64,000 bases of DNA, from positions 40,985,986-41,049,985 of the forward strand of contig VDFB02000003.1 of assembly GCA_007258455.2 (NCBI GenBank). The letters are read 5' to 3'. Source of the DNA: Sequoia sempervirens (Eukaryota; Streptophyta; Pinopsida; Cupressales; Cupressaceae). Positions within the stretch are counted from its first letter, which is position 1. Each line of letters opens with the position of its first letter. A program made the translations under genes and the position numbers. Positions 35,482 through 43,900 of the stretch are shown in pieces. Below the pieces are notes generated by a model, which was given only the letters and a program-made list of their open reading frames with translations, ran no database searches and was not told the DNA's origin.

Positions 35482-36105
35482 TTTCATCGCCAATGGATGG
35501 TGCTCTGGTTTGCAAACCAGAGAAAATTTTGGGTTCTACGTTCCTCAAGTGAAACACCCCTGATAGTCGCTAGAACCTGTGAATGTGGAATTTACCATGC
35601 TCCCTTCGGGTTTGATTTTGGCTAAGTGTTGGCCCATGCCTTCAAAAAATTGTCAGCCCATTTTTGGTTATTTCCGTGACTTCTGCCACGTGTCTGCTTA
35701 TCGCTCTCTAAAGGAATTTTCTCCTTGCTCTTCTATCGGCCTCCGAAATTCTCCCACGTGTCGTCACCGAGGGTTATTTTGATCACTTCCTCATCAAACC
35801 TCACTCGCATGCCACGTTGGTTCCATTCGCATAAGGATTTAGCAGGCCCCATAAGCAGCGTCTACAGTGAACATTTTGCTACATGTCTTCTATACGCAAG
35901 CTTTCAATGAAGGAATAAAATATCGACCGTAGGCAGCGAAATGTTGCCACACGTCTCTTCAACACACACTTCTTCAACGCAGGGGATGAAGCGGACTATA
36001 AGCTGCGGGATCCTACCATGTGTTCTAACTGCCTATCCCAAAGGGAAACACTTGTTTGCATGAGGATTTACTGGACCACTGCCATCATTCGCGGGGGATG
36101 CACCT
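35482..36105 (+). other. Element A pre-LTR region with repeated CCACGTGTC-like motif
   Basis: CCACGTGTC occurs at 35686-35694 and 35754-35762. Looser copies occur near 35812 (CCACGTTGG), 35880 (CTACATGTC), 35947 (CCACACGTC) and 36015 (CCATGTGTT). The spacing is 60-70 bases. CACGTGTC contains the plant G-box/ABRE core. The copies may be an eroded tandem repeat or a set of transcription-factor sites just upstream of the polypurine tract. Confidence 0.45.
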
Positions 36106-36123
36106 AAATGGAGGGCGGCCAAA
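36106..36123 (+). other. Polypurine tract of element A
   Basis: AAATGGAGGGCGGCCAAA sits directly before the TGTTGTG that opens the 3' LTR. It is purine-rich with a CGGCC interruption, similar to tracts of other Tat elements. Confidence 0.55.
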
Positions 36124-36895
36124 TGTTGTGTCTCGAATCTTTTCGATTACAATGGCCAAAGGTGATCATTTCCTCGACATCATTACTCAGATTCTAGATC
36201 TTTTCAGTTGTTGCTCACCAAAGCGATGGAGGGCTCACTATAAATATTGCTCTTTGCTTCAGGAAACGGGTTCCAAGTTCCAGTTTCCACAGGTCCAAGG
36301 TTCCAATATTTTAGGTTACAATTTTGGTGATCATATGCTTTTGCCAGTGTTAGAATCATAGGATATTTGGAGAGACCAGGCCTTTGTATTGTTTAATTGC
36401 AAGACTTACAGACTATGCCACTATTCGGCCTCTTTGTTTCTTATGCTATTGATAAACTCTATGTTGTGCCATTATTGTCTGAATGGTTTATTTGTCGTAC
36501 TTCTATAATTTGAATGCAAGTTTGTTGGTTTAGATCATGTCTTCTGACTCTTCTTTTCAATAAATGGGTATGATTATTATTTTGTCACTAAATGAGTTGT
36601 TCATGTTGCAATCCTTAATTTTTGTTATTCTAAGATATGGTAAATTGCTAAGCAGGCCCTTAGACTATATCCAAAAGATAGGTTTATCATGCCAAGGTTT
36701 CATATAAATTCTGGCGTATCACCTTAGTTAGATTCTTTATTTGATATTTGCTTTCGTTTCTCATTCCAAAACCTCATTCACAGAAGAAGTCGGCTTCTTT
36801 AAAAATCTGGAGGTCACTTAGTTTAGTGCAATAGGTCCCCCATAAACTAAGTTTCCCACAAAGGGTTGTTACCTTACCAATTTTTGACATCAACA
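36124..36895 (+). repeat. 3' LTR of element A, 772 bp
   Basis: It starts TGTTGTGTCTCG, ends GACATCAACA, and matches 3370-4111 along its length. The TATA box TATAAATA is at 36239-36246. It is followed directly by GTATCTAAGG and copia coding sequence. Confidence 0.85.
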
Positions 36896-36898
36896 GTA

Positions 36899-37235
36899 TC
36901 TAAGGAAACAAATGAATCTACTCATTTATGGCATCAATGACTAGGTCATATGAGTGAGAAAGGGCTAAAGGTATTGTTAAACTGTAAGATACTTCCAACT
37001 CTAAAATATTTGAATTTAAATTTTTGCAAGCATTTTGTGTATGATAAGCAGTCTAGATAGAAGTTTAAATGAGGTAGTCATAAAAGTAAGGGCATTCTAG
37101 ATTATATTCCATTCAAATGTTTGGGCTCCAACCCCTATAGTTTCTTTTGGAGGATCATCATATTTTGTGACATTTATAGATGATTACTCTAAAAAGGTGT
37201 GGCTCTATATTCTTAAAAGTAAAGATGACGCATGT
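36899..37235 (+). pseudogene. Ty1/copia GAG-pre-integrase and integrase fragment
   Basis: The sequence encodes ETNESTHLWHQ then LGHMSEKGLKVLLNCKILP, the GAG-pre-integrase zinc finger region of copia polyproteins. After a frameshift near 37105 it encodes VSFGGSSYFVTFIDDYSKKV, the start of the integrase core with its first Asp. It stops near 37235 without the rest of integrase. With the copia LTR and primer site left of element A, it suggests that A landed in, or was later joined to, a copia element that lost its gag. Confidence 0.85.
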
Positions 37236-37751
37236 GCAACAAGATGGGGTACAAAAAAGTGGCCAAATGCCCAAAAATGAGCAAAACATGCTCACATTTT
37301 GAATAAATTCAAATAACGTACTTGTGTTATGACTAAAAAAATTTGAGCCATAACATGAGCAAGTTATTTAAAAAATAACATGCACGTTATTATCAAAAGA
37401 AATGCCTACGCGTTATTATCAAAACAACACGTGTTTTATCAAAGAAAAACGCGTACACATTTAGCTCAATAAAGTTACAAAAATAAAAAAACCTACCTGT
37501 TTTGCTCACTTGCAGCCTATGTTTTTTGCAACAATTTTATTTCTCTCAACTCTGCATAATGTGAATGTGTTTCTCCCTTTGCAACCTTGCTTCACATTAC
37601 CACGTTGAAGAAGAGATAAGTGATTTTTTTCATTAGATTTAAGTTTTGTTTGCATTAGAAAAAATGGACTATTTTTTTATCAATTTCATGTTTCTTTAGT
37701 TATATAACAGATCATGCAAATCTTGAGCCACAACCAAATTTAAATGATGAA

Positions 37752-38021
37752 TTGCCTGAGGAAAACCCTAGGATGCTTGACCCTTCTACCCTTCCAACAA
37801 ACCCTAGACAAAGTCAAGAGGATTTGTTAGGGCATCTAGAGCAAAACAAAGTTGCAATTCATGAATTAGTTTCAAAATTGAGGGGTTCAACATCAAACCA
37901 ACATCACCAATCTTGTGCCTCAGTATTGGAAGCCATGTTGACGAATGTTGACACAATCACAAACCAAATAAATCACAATTTAAAACTTATAGAGATTCAT
38001 GTTATCAATATTATGCAATAA
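37752..38021 (+). CDS. Small ORF, unknown, 89 codons
   Basis: The product starts MPEENPRMLDPSTLPTNP and contains LLGHLEQNKVAIHELVSKL, which could form an amphipathic helix. It ends before a second ORF in the same block. The open frame extends upstream of the ATG to about 37690, just after a T-rich stretch that could be a splice acceptor. I do not recognise it. It may be an exon of a captured gene or a chance frame. Confidence 0.25.
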   Translation: MPEENPRMLDPSTLPTNPRQSQEDLLGHLEQNKVAIHELVSKLRGSTSNQHHQSCASVLEAMLTNVDTITNQINHNLKLIEIHVINIMQ

Positions 38022-38099
38022 AATTGTCCTATGATGATGTGAAAAAGAAAGACATAAGCAAGGAAAGCATATGTCTTCTTGTTATAGATCCTAAAACCA

Positions 38100-38342
38100 A
38101 TGAATTCAAAAAGGTTTCCAATACATTTGTGTAATCATGATGAGATAAATAAATTTTGGGATAGGTGGTGGATGGTCTTTGGCCAACCTCCATTGAATAA
38201 TTTTGAGGTGCCACTATATTTTCTAAGAAAACTATATTGTGAGTTAATTCTTCATCAAATTTCCAATTACTTTGATATGAGGATGTTTCAAGGTAAAAGT
38301 GGCTCTTCCCAAAATAGACCAGGGGTAAGTGCTCAAAAATGA
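38100..38342 (+). CDS. Small ORF, unknown, 80 codons
   Basis: The product contains HDEINKFWDRWWMVFGQPP and FEVPLYFLRKLYCELILHQI, rich in aromatic residues and unlike random AT-rich sequence. No family recognised. With the preceding ORF it could be the remains of one gene. Confidence 0.25.
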   Translation: MNSKRFPIHLCNHDEINKFWDRWWMVFGQPPLNNFEVPLYFLRKLYCELILHQISNYFDMRMFQGKSGSSQNRPGVSAQK

Positions 38343-38400
38343 GGGGCCAAAAAAGGGTTTTAAGTGGCCACTATTTTTTTTCTGAAATCAAAAAATACTG

Positions 38401-39540
38401 ACCTTGAATGAGAAATTGATAATAAATACACTCAAAATTTTAAGATGCAACAAAAACAAGGGTCATAGTGTTTTGAATCTACTTTTTAAACTACTAATTT
38501 TATTTGTAAATAGTAGAGATTAAAGGGTTCAGAAAAAGGAGCCACAAAAATTGGTATTGTTTTTGTCAACAAAACATAACATAACGTGTGATGTGGCTCC
38601 TTCAAAAGATTAACTTTTTTTATTATTTTAAAAATCGCTTCTATGAGTAATTAGCTAACAATATGTAGTATATGCCGAATTTTTCTAACAATTTTTAATG
38701 AAAAAAATAAAAATAAAAAGAGGGGGTCTTCATAGACAACTTAAATTTCAAATATTCAATTATATTTTTAACTAAAAAACAAATTATTAAATATTAGTTA
38801 AATAATTATATAAAATTATTTTAAAGATAAATAATAAATAATTATAGTTTAAAACTAAGTAAAATCAATTAAAATGTTACAATTAATTAATTTTAACATT
38901 TTATTTTCCACCAATCATTATTTTTTTCTTCTTTTATTTTTACAATTGTCTAATTGTTTTAGTATAGATGATCCCATGTTATGTAACTTCTTTTTCTGAG
39001 TAGTTTATGGTTGAAATTCTTTATGTAATTATTTTACATTGATTCAATACAGAGAAAAAAAAACAAACAAAACAAAACAAAACCAAAAAAAACAGTTGTT
39101 AAATGTTTTTTTTGTTAAATTATAATTTTAGGGAAAAAAAAAATTGACTAAATTTGGTGGGAAATACCAAAAAAAAAAGCACGAAACCATAGTACCTGCT
39201 CTTTTCTGGCTGTTTTTTTTGGCACGTGTAGCAATTCGCGCATCATAAGGCGATTACAGATTGAAATGCGGTTCACAAAGAGAGAATATTTCTGCGTCAA
39301 ATGCTAAAAGATTCTTTAAGAAAAGAAAATAAGAGGAAAAAGAATTGCCTTGACTAACAGATAAGTTATCCAAAAAAAAAAAAAATCAAATATGAGACTT
39401 ATCGTTATCCCAAAAAAATAAATCAAATATTAGAGTTTATAAAGAATCGGAAAAAGTATCTTTGTTGTTAGTTAAATACCAAGACTAGTCGTTAAAAACT
39501 AAAGTGCCTAACATTCCAATAAAAACTACAAGCGCTCGAC
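38401..39540. other. AT-rich spacer, no gene seen
   Basis: A/T runs and short simple repeats, including a (CAAAA)n-like tract near 39057-39095. Nothing coding or RNA-like was recognised. Confidence 0.6.
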
Positions 39541-39960
39541 ATTCCCTAAGACCGCCACAATAATCCCATAAGACAGCGTGGCATCCAGCTGGCAATGTGA
39601 ACCATCACTCAGTAGGTCGGCAACAATGGTGGGTCCTACCGAACATATCGCCATCAAACCTATCTTAAGTGAGCGCATAATCAAGATTCACAGCAGGCGG
39701 TGGGCCCAACCCAACCCGTGAGCACACATCCAACGGGGCGAGAATTAAGGCTGCTCCTGTCATTTTTCCAACGTTCTTCCAAAGTTGTACATCTTAATGA
39801 AATAATGAGACAAAATCGACCATACAGTCAGATCCACCATGGGTGTTGGGCCTCCCGCTAACAACGTGGGAAGAAACTTGCCCACACACCTCCCTCGCCG
39901 TGGGCCCAAGCCCCTTCATTATTCTTCAAATCCAGGGTTTTCCTATTTCTTAAATAAAAA
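39541..39960. promoter_or_regulatory. GC-richer promoter-like island with TCP/site II motifs
   Basis: About 400 bases of clearly higher GC content than the flanks. GTGGGTCC at 39629-39636 and GTGGGCCC at 39700-39707 and 39900-39907 match the class I TCP consensus GTGGGNCC. TGGGCC at 39847-39852 is a site II core, and AGGGTTTT at 39934-39941 a telo-box-like motif. In plants such clusters mark promoters of growth-related housekeeping genes. No open gene follows on either side, so this may be an orphan promoter, an upstream non-coding exon, or chance. A 61-codon frame (39839-40024) overlaps it but has no recognisable product. Confidence 0.4.
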
Positions 39961-40069
39961 CAAGAATTTAGCACACTGCGTATGTATTTTTTTATATATT
40001 TTATTAAAAAACAGTGCCATTTGAATTAGTCTCATACAATTGCCTGAAAAGACCTTTATTTAAGACCAG
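39961..40069. other. Short AT-rich stretch
   Basis: No feature recognised between the promoter-like island and the minisatellite block. Confidence 0.5.
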
Positions 40070-41310
40070 TTAGTTGGACAGCCAGATACTATTTTTTTTA
40101 TCAATTTTGAACTCAAATAACAGAGAAAAAGAAATGACCAAATTGAACAGTGAAATTTCTAAAGCAGTGATATGACCAAATTGAATAGTGAAATTTCTAA
40201 TGCAGTTCAGTTCAAATTGAATGACAAAATTTCTTGTAGTGGAATTTTCATTAGTGAAATTTTTAATGCAGTTCAAATTGAATAGCAAAATTCATTTTGA
40301 AATCTCAATCTTTTTTTAAGGGTTTTAAATCAAGTTTATTGAATTCTTTTCAATTTTTAAGGAGTTAATACTCAAATTTTTTTAAGGGTTTGAAATCAAA
40401 TCTATTGAATTCTTTTCGGTTTTTAAGGGGTTTAAATCAAATCTATTGAATTGTTTTCAATTAAAACTTGTAAAACTTTTTAGACTGAGTCAGAAATAAG
40501 GGGTATCTATTTTCTCAAAATTCTACAGTTATTTCTCAAAGTTCTACAGTGGAGAGCTAAAGATTAAGAGCTATCCATTCAGGGGTTTAAATCAAATCTA
40601 CAGTTATTTCTCAAAATTCTACAGTGGAGAGCTAAAGATTAAGAACTATCCATTCAGGGGTTTAAATCAAATCTACAGTTATTTCTCAAAATTCTAAAGA
40701 TTAAGAGCTATCCATTCAGGGGTTTAAATCAAATCTATTGAATTCTTTTCAATTAAAACTTGTAAAACTTTATAGACTGAGAGTAAGAAATGAGGGGTAT
40801 CTATTTTCTAAATTCTAAAATGGAGAGCTAAAGATTAAGAGCTATCCATTCCACCAAAAAACATCCAGAACACATTCCACCAAAAAAACATCCAGAACAC
40901 ACCAAAAAAAAATTCTACAGTGGAGAGCTAAAGATTAAGAGCTATCCATTCAGGGGTTTAAATCAAATCTATTGAATTCTTTTCAATTAAAACTTGTAAA
41001 ACTTTATAGACTGAGAGTAAGAAATGAGGGATATCTATTTTCTAAATTCTAAAATGGAGAGCTAAAGATTAAGAGCTATCCATTCCACCAAAAAACATCC
41101 AGAACACATTCCACCAAAAAAACATCTAAAGATTAAGAGCTATCCATTCCACCAAAAAACATCCAGAACACATTCCACCAAAAAAACATCCAGAACACAC
41201 CAAAAAACATCCAGAACACATTCCACCAAAAAAACATCCAGAACACACCAAAAAACATCCAGAACACATTCCACCAAAAAAACATCCAGAACACAAGTCT
41301 TTTAGGCTAA
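40070..41310. repeat. Complex minisatellite with several interleaved repeat families
   Basis: Bases 40130-40300 repeat a ~60 base unit with GTGAAATTTCTAATGCAGTTC. Bases 40313-40450 repeat TTTAAATCAAATCTATTGAATT-type units. Bases 40490-41075 repeat a larger unit containing GGAGAGCTAAAGATTAAGAG at least six times. Bases 41085-41296 repeat CCACCAAAAAACATCCAGAA with a higher-order unit of about 46 bases, three copies. The blocks are mixed, so parts of larger units have been duplicated together. A minus-strand frame of Cys/Gly-rich repeats across the last block is a by-product. The block lies 0.8-2 kb beyond the 3' end of the desaturase gene. Confidence 0.8.
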
Positions 41311-42133
41311 ACACCAAAAGAGTATTTATTCTGTCAAAATAGCCAGAGGCACAATTTTATATCAGGGTCCAAGCCTTACCAGTGTGAGAGCTAACTAAGA
41401 ATTAAGAGTTGTTCATTCTAAGCTTTTTAAGCTAAGAATTAAGAGTTTTTCATTCCATGAAAGCGCCTCAATCCCAGCCTCTTCAATGTAAAAACCCTGC
41501 ACCCAGCAAGATTCCTAATAGATTCATTCAAAAGCTTTAAAATAACCAGCACACCATCAATTGACATATTTCTCCATTTAACGCTTCTAACAAAATATTG
41601 TCTCCTCAGAAGAACATTCTACTCTTGCCTGTGAATCACATAATGTCATTGGACACGTTTATGTAAAAGTTTGAACACAGGTTCTTGAAATAAGAGCAAG
41701 ACTATATTTTTCGACGCAGTTTTCTATACAGCAATGGTAGCATAAAAGTTCTGTTTTACAAAACACCTCATTTCCGCATTTAATTGCTTGATCTCCTACC
41801 TGCTGAGACAATTTGTCTACTCCCCACCAATGGAGGGCTATACAGAACAATTTCCGGCAATTTTGGACTCAGAAAACAGAAATTTAATAAAAGCCAAGAC
41901 AGAATTGGACGCAGATCCACAGGAATTTGAAAATTGAAACCACAAATTTCAAAACAACCAGATGATATATGTCCCTCAATTTTGAACTCTGAAACAGAAC
42001 TTCAAGAAAACAGAACGAAATTGGACAGCAAATTCGTATGAATTTGAAAATTGAAAACTTAAATTTTTAGAGAAACAATGCAGAAATATAGATCTGGAAA
42101 TCAAAAATAAATAAATGAGAGCCAAGGCATTTT
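41311..42133 (-). other. 3' flank of the desaturase gene, probably including its 3' untranslated region
   Basis: Unique-looking sequence between the minisatellite and the desaturase stop. On the minus strand AATAAA occurs at 41325-41330, about 800 bases after the stop; nearer poly(A) signals were not obvious. Two imperfect copies of a ~60 base unit with GAACTCTGAAACAGAA / GGACTCAGAAAACAGAA occur at 41865-42020. No separate gene seen. Confidence 0.45.
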
Positions 42134-43501
42134 TCAGCCATGGGTATTGATGGCCTCCCAGAGTAAGCACTTAGGCACAGGCTTGGACAAATCCCTAGCC
42201 TCGAGCGCAGCGGCTCTCAAGGTCCTTATCATCATGACGTTGGCCTCCCAGAATGTGGCGCTCTTGTAAGGTAGGCCATGCTTTTCACACAGCGGCTTCA
42301 CATACTGCGTCAGTAATCTCAGGTTACAACGTGGCACCCGCGGGAAGCAGTGGTGCTCCACCTGGAACTGCAGGCCCCCGTGAAACCAGTCCATCCATGG
42401 CGAACACGTGATGTCCAAGGTCCCCATTATCTGCATCGGAAACCACTCTTTACTGCTCGGTTGCCCGACGAAGGTATCCGCCGAGAAATGGTTCAGGCAG
42501 AACTGCACGTGTTGGATGCCGGAAACTGCAAAGCAAACCAGCACGAATGCCACGCGTTCAGTCCACGTAGGAAGGCACAGAATCAGAGCCGGAAACCACA
42601 CCCAGAAAACCGCCATGGCTAGAATCTCTTGCACCCTGTAATCCACCTTCTTTTTTAGGTCAAACAGAAGCGTGAAAGACTGAGCGAAGAGCAAAAACCG
42701 AGCCACAGCCATCACAGGGTAGAAGGTCCAGTGCTGGTACGAAACCAGGAACCGGGCCAGCCGGTCGAAATCCATCTTCTTCTCATAGTATTTACTGTAC
42801 AAACTCTGAAAAAACTTGCTGGAAACCGCGTAAAGCGGCATATACTGCAAATCGGAATCGTATTCCAGATTATTTACCGCCGTGTGATGCACATTGTGGC
42901 TTCTTTTCCACCATGCAATGCTCACACCGGCGATCAGATTTCCGACCAGGAGCTGAATCCCAATCTCCAAATTGTGGCTTTTCACCAGCCCAAAATGTGC
43001 CGAATCGTGGCCAATGAAACCACTCTGCATCCATGTAATCCCCAGCAATACCGCCGAGATCATGTGCACGAAAATGCTGGAGCTGAAAACCACTCCGCAA
43101 ACGCAGAGCGTGAACATTGCAATAATCCAGCTTGCAATCTTATAGTACAAGCTAAGCCCGCCTTTGAACATGCCAGCCCGGTGCAGTTCTTCCCTCAAAA
43201 GGCGGTAATCCTTGGTGGATTCCAAAACATCTTCGCCATCCAGATATCCTACAAAATACGCCCTCAGATATTTCCATGCAGAGGGAGGATGATACGCAAT
43301 GAATATATCACTCACATCCTGCCCTGCCAGATTCAACAGTACCAGGTCCCCGCCCGGATGCTTGTCTACCCATTCTGTAACATCATAAACGCCTCCTTCC
43401 ACCGCCAGCCACAGATCTTCACGCTTACTGTGCTTCTTCAGTTCTTCCAGCGTTATTTTCTTCGCCTTAGTGTGCCGTTCTTCCCCTGCAAACTCACACA
43501 T
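42134..43501 (-). CDS. Cytochrome b5-fusion front-end desaturase, probably sphingolipid delta-8 desaturase
   Basis: An intact single-exon gene of 455 codons, the only one in the window. The N-terminal ~100 residues are a cytochrome b5 domain with the haem motif HPGG at residues 48-51. The membrane desaturase domain follows with three histidine boxes: HDSAH (165-169), HNVHH (202-206) and QVEHH (380-384). The Gln in the last box is the mark of front-end desaturases. Hydrophobic segments lie around 122-158, 180-197 and 293-335. Such enzymes act in the ER and use electrons from the fused b5 domain. In plants the closest group introduces the delta-8 double bond into sphingolipid long-chain bases, and these genes usually lack introns, as here. 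A fatty acyl delta-5 or delta-6 desaturase is the alternative. The start is the first Met of the b5 domain; the usual length is about 450. Confidence 0.93.
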   Translation of the reverse strand: MCEFAGEERHTKAKKITLEELKKHSKREDLWLAVEGGVYDVTEWVDKHPGGDLVLLNLAGQDVSDIFIAYHPPSAWKYLRAYFVGYLDGEDVLESTKDYRLLREELHRAGMFKGGLSLYYKIASWIIAMFTLCVCGVVFSSSIFVHMISAVLLGITWMQSGFIGHDSAHFGLVKSHNLEIGIQLLVGNLIAGVSIAWWKRSHNVHHTAVNNLEYDSDLQYMPLYAVSSKFFQSLYSKYYEKKMDFDRLARFLVSYQHWTFYPVMAVARFLLFAQSFTLLFDLKKKVDYRVQEILAMAVFWVWFPALILCLPTWTERVAFVLVCFAVSGIQHVQFCLNHFSADTFVGQPSSKEWFPMQIMGTLDITCSPWMDWFHGGLQFQVEHHCFPRVPRCNLRLLTQYVKPLCEKHGLPYKSATFWEANVMMIRTLRAAALEARDLSKPVPKCLLWEAINTHG

Positions 43502-43900
43502 TTTGTATAAATTGCCTGTCTGTTTTTTTTTCCGGTTTCCAGATCTACAGGTCCGCAGATCGAATCTGGAGAAAACCTCCCAAGGAGGTAGTAGACAAAT
43601 AAAGAAAAGAAGAAAAAAAAAACTTATCCCTTTTCGGGTTCCTTTGTTTTTTTCTGGTTCAGCTTGAACCGTATTATTTTTTTCAGGGCATTGGGCCTGC
43701 TTTTATCGAGATTACTGCGGTTCAAACTAACCCATGAGAGGCGCATTTAACCGCGGTTAGTTCACCCTGGGGTTGGGCAGCTAGATATTTTTGAAACTTC
43801 GTGGCTAATTCTCCTCGCGGCAGGCCGGAACAACGCGGTTGCGAGAATTTAATGTATTCAAAGCTTAGCTGTTAAGTCTTGTGTTTAGAGGTTTTATTTT
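43502..43900 (-). promoter_or_regulatory. Upstream region of the desaturase gene
   Basis: On the minus strand the 5' flank has a long pyrimidine run (complement of 43594-43622) about 100 bases before the start codon, similar to the Y-patch or CT-rich leaders of plant genes. Bases 43700-43850 are GC-richer (CCGCGG, CGCGG). I see no clear TATA box. The transcription start is not determinable by eye. Confidence 0.4.

Larger units (their letters stand above)
3353..36895 (+). mobile_element. Element A: Ty3/gypsy Tat-clade LTR retrotransposon, split by element B
   Basis: Two related ~760 bp LTRs (3353-4111 and 36124-36895) flank a primer binding site at 4128, gag, pol, a 6 kb 3' region with extra ORFs, and a polypurine tract at 36106. 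Without the nested element B, A is about 14.3 kb. The pol order is protease, aRNH, RT, RNase H, integrase, with the aRNH in an unexpected place. All coding parts carry stop codons, so A is dead. The flanks are GAGCA on the left and GTATC on the right, so no target duplication is seen. The left edge may have been altered by a deletion. Confidence 0.85.
37236..38400. mobile_element. Candidate small insertion carrying two short ORFs, type unknown
   Basis: The copia integrase ends abruptly at about 37235. Near the left edge (37250-37275) the text AAAAAAGTGGCC is inverted relative to GGCCACTATTTTTTT at 38375-38392, a possible short terminal inverted repeat. Just inside the left edge (37310-37460) three degenerate copies of a ~30 base unit (CACGTTATTATCAAAA-like) occur, as in subterminal repeats of some DNA transposons. 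I found no transposase and no clear target duplication, so the call is weak. Confidence 0.3.

Noticed and set aside
41126..41317. Minus-strand Cys/Gly/Phe-rich repeat protein (CSGCFFGG units)
   Set aside because: It is a by-product of the CCACCAAAAAACATCCAGAA minisatellite; no start context, no similar unit elsewhere.
42731..43510. Plus-strand 259-codon frame opposite the desaturase
   Set aside because: It lies fully within the desaturase gene on the other strand. The desaturase has haem and histidine-box motifs, and this frame shows none.
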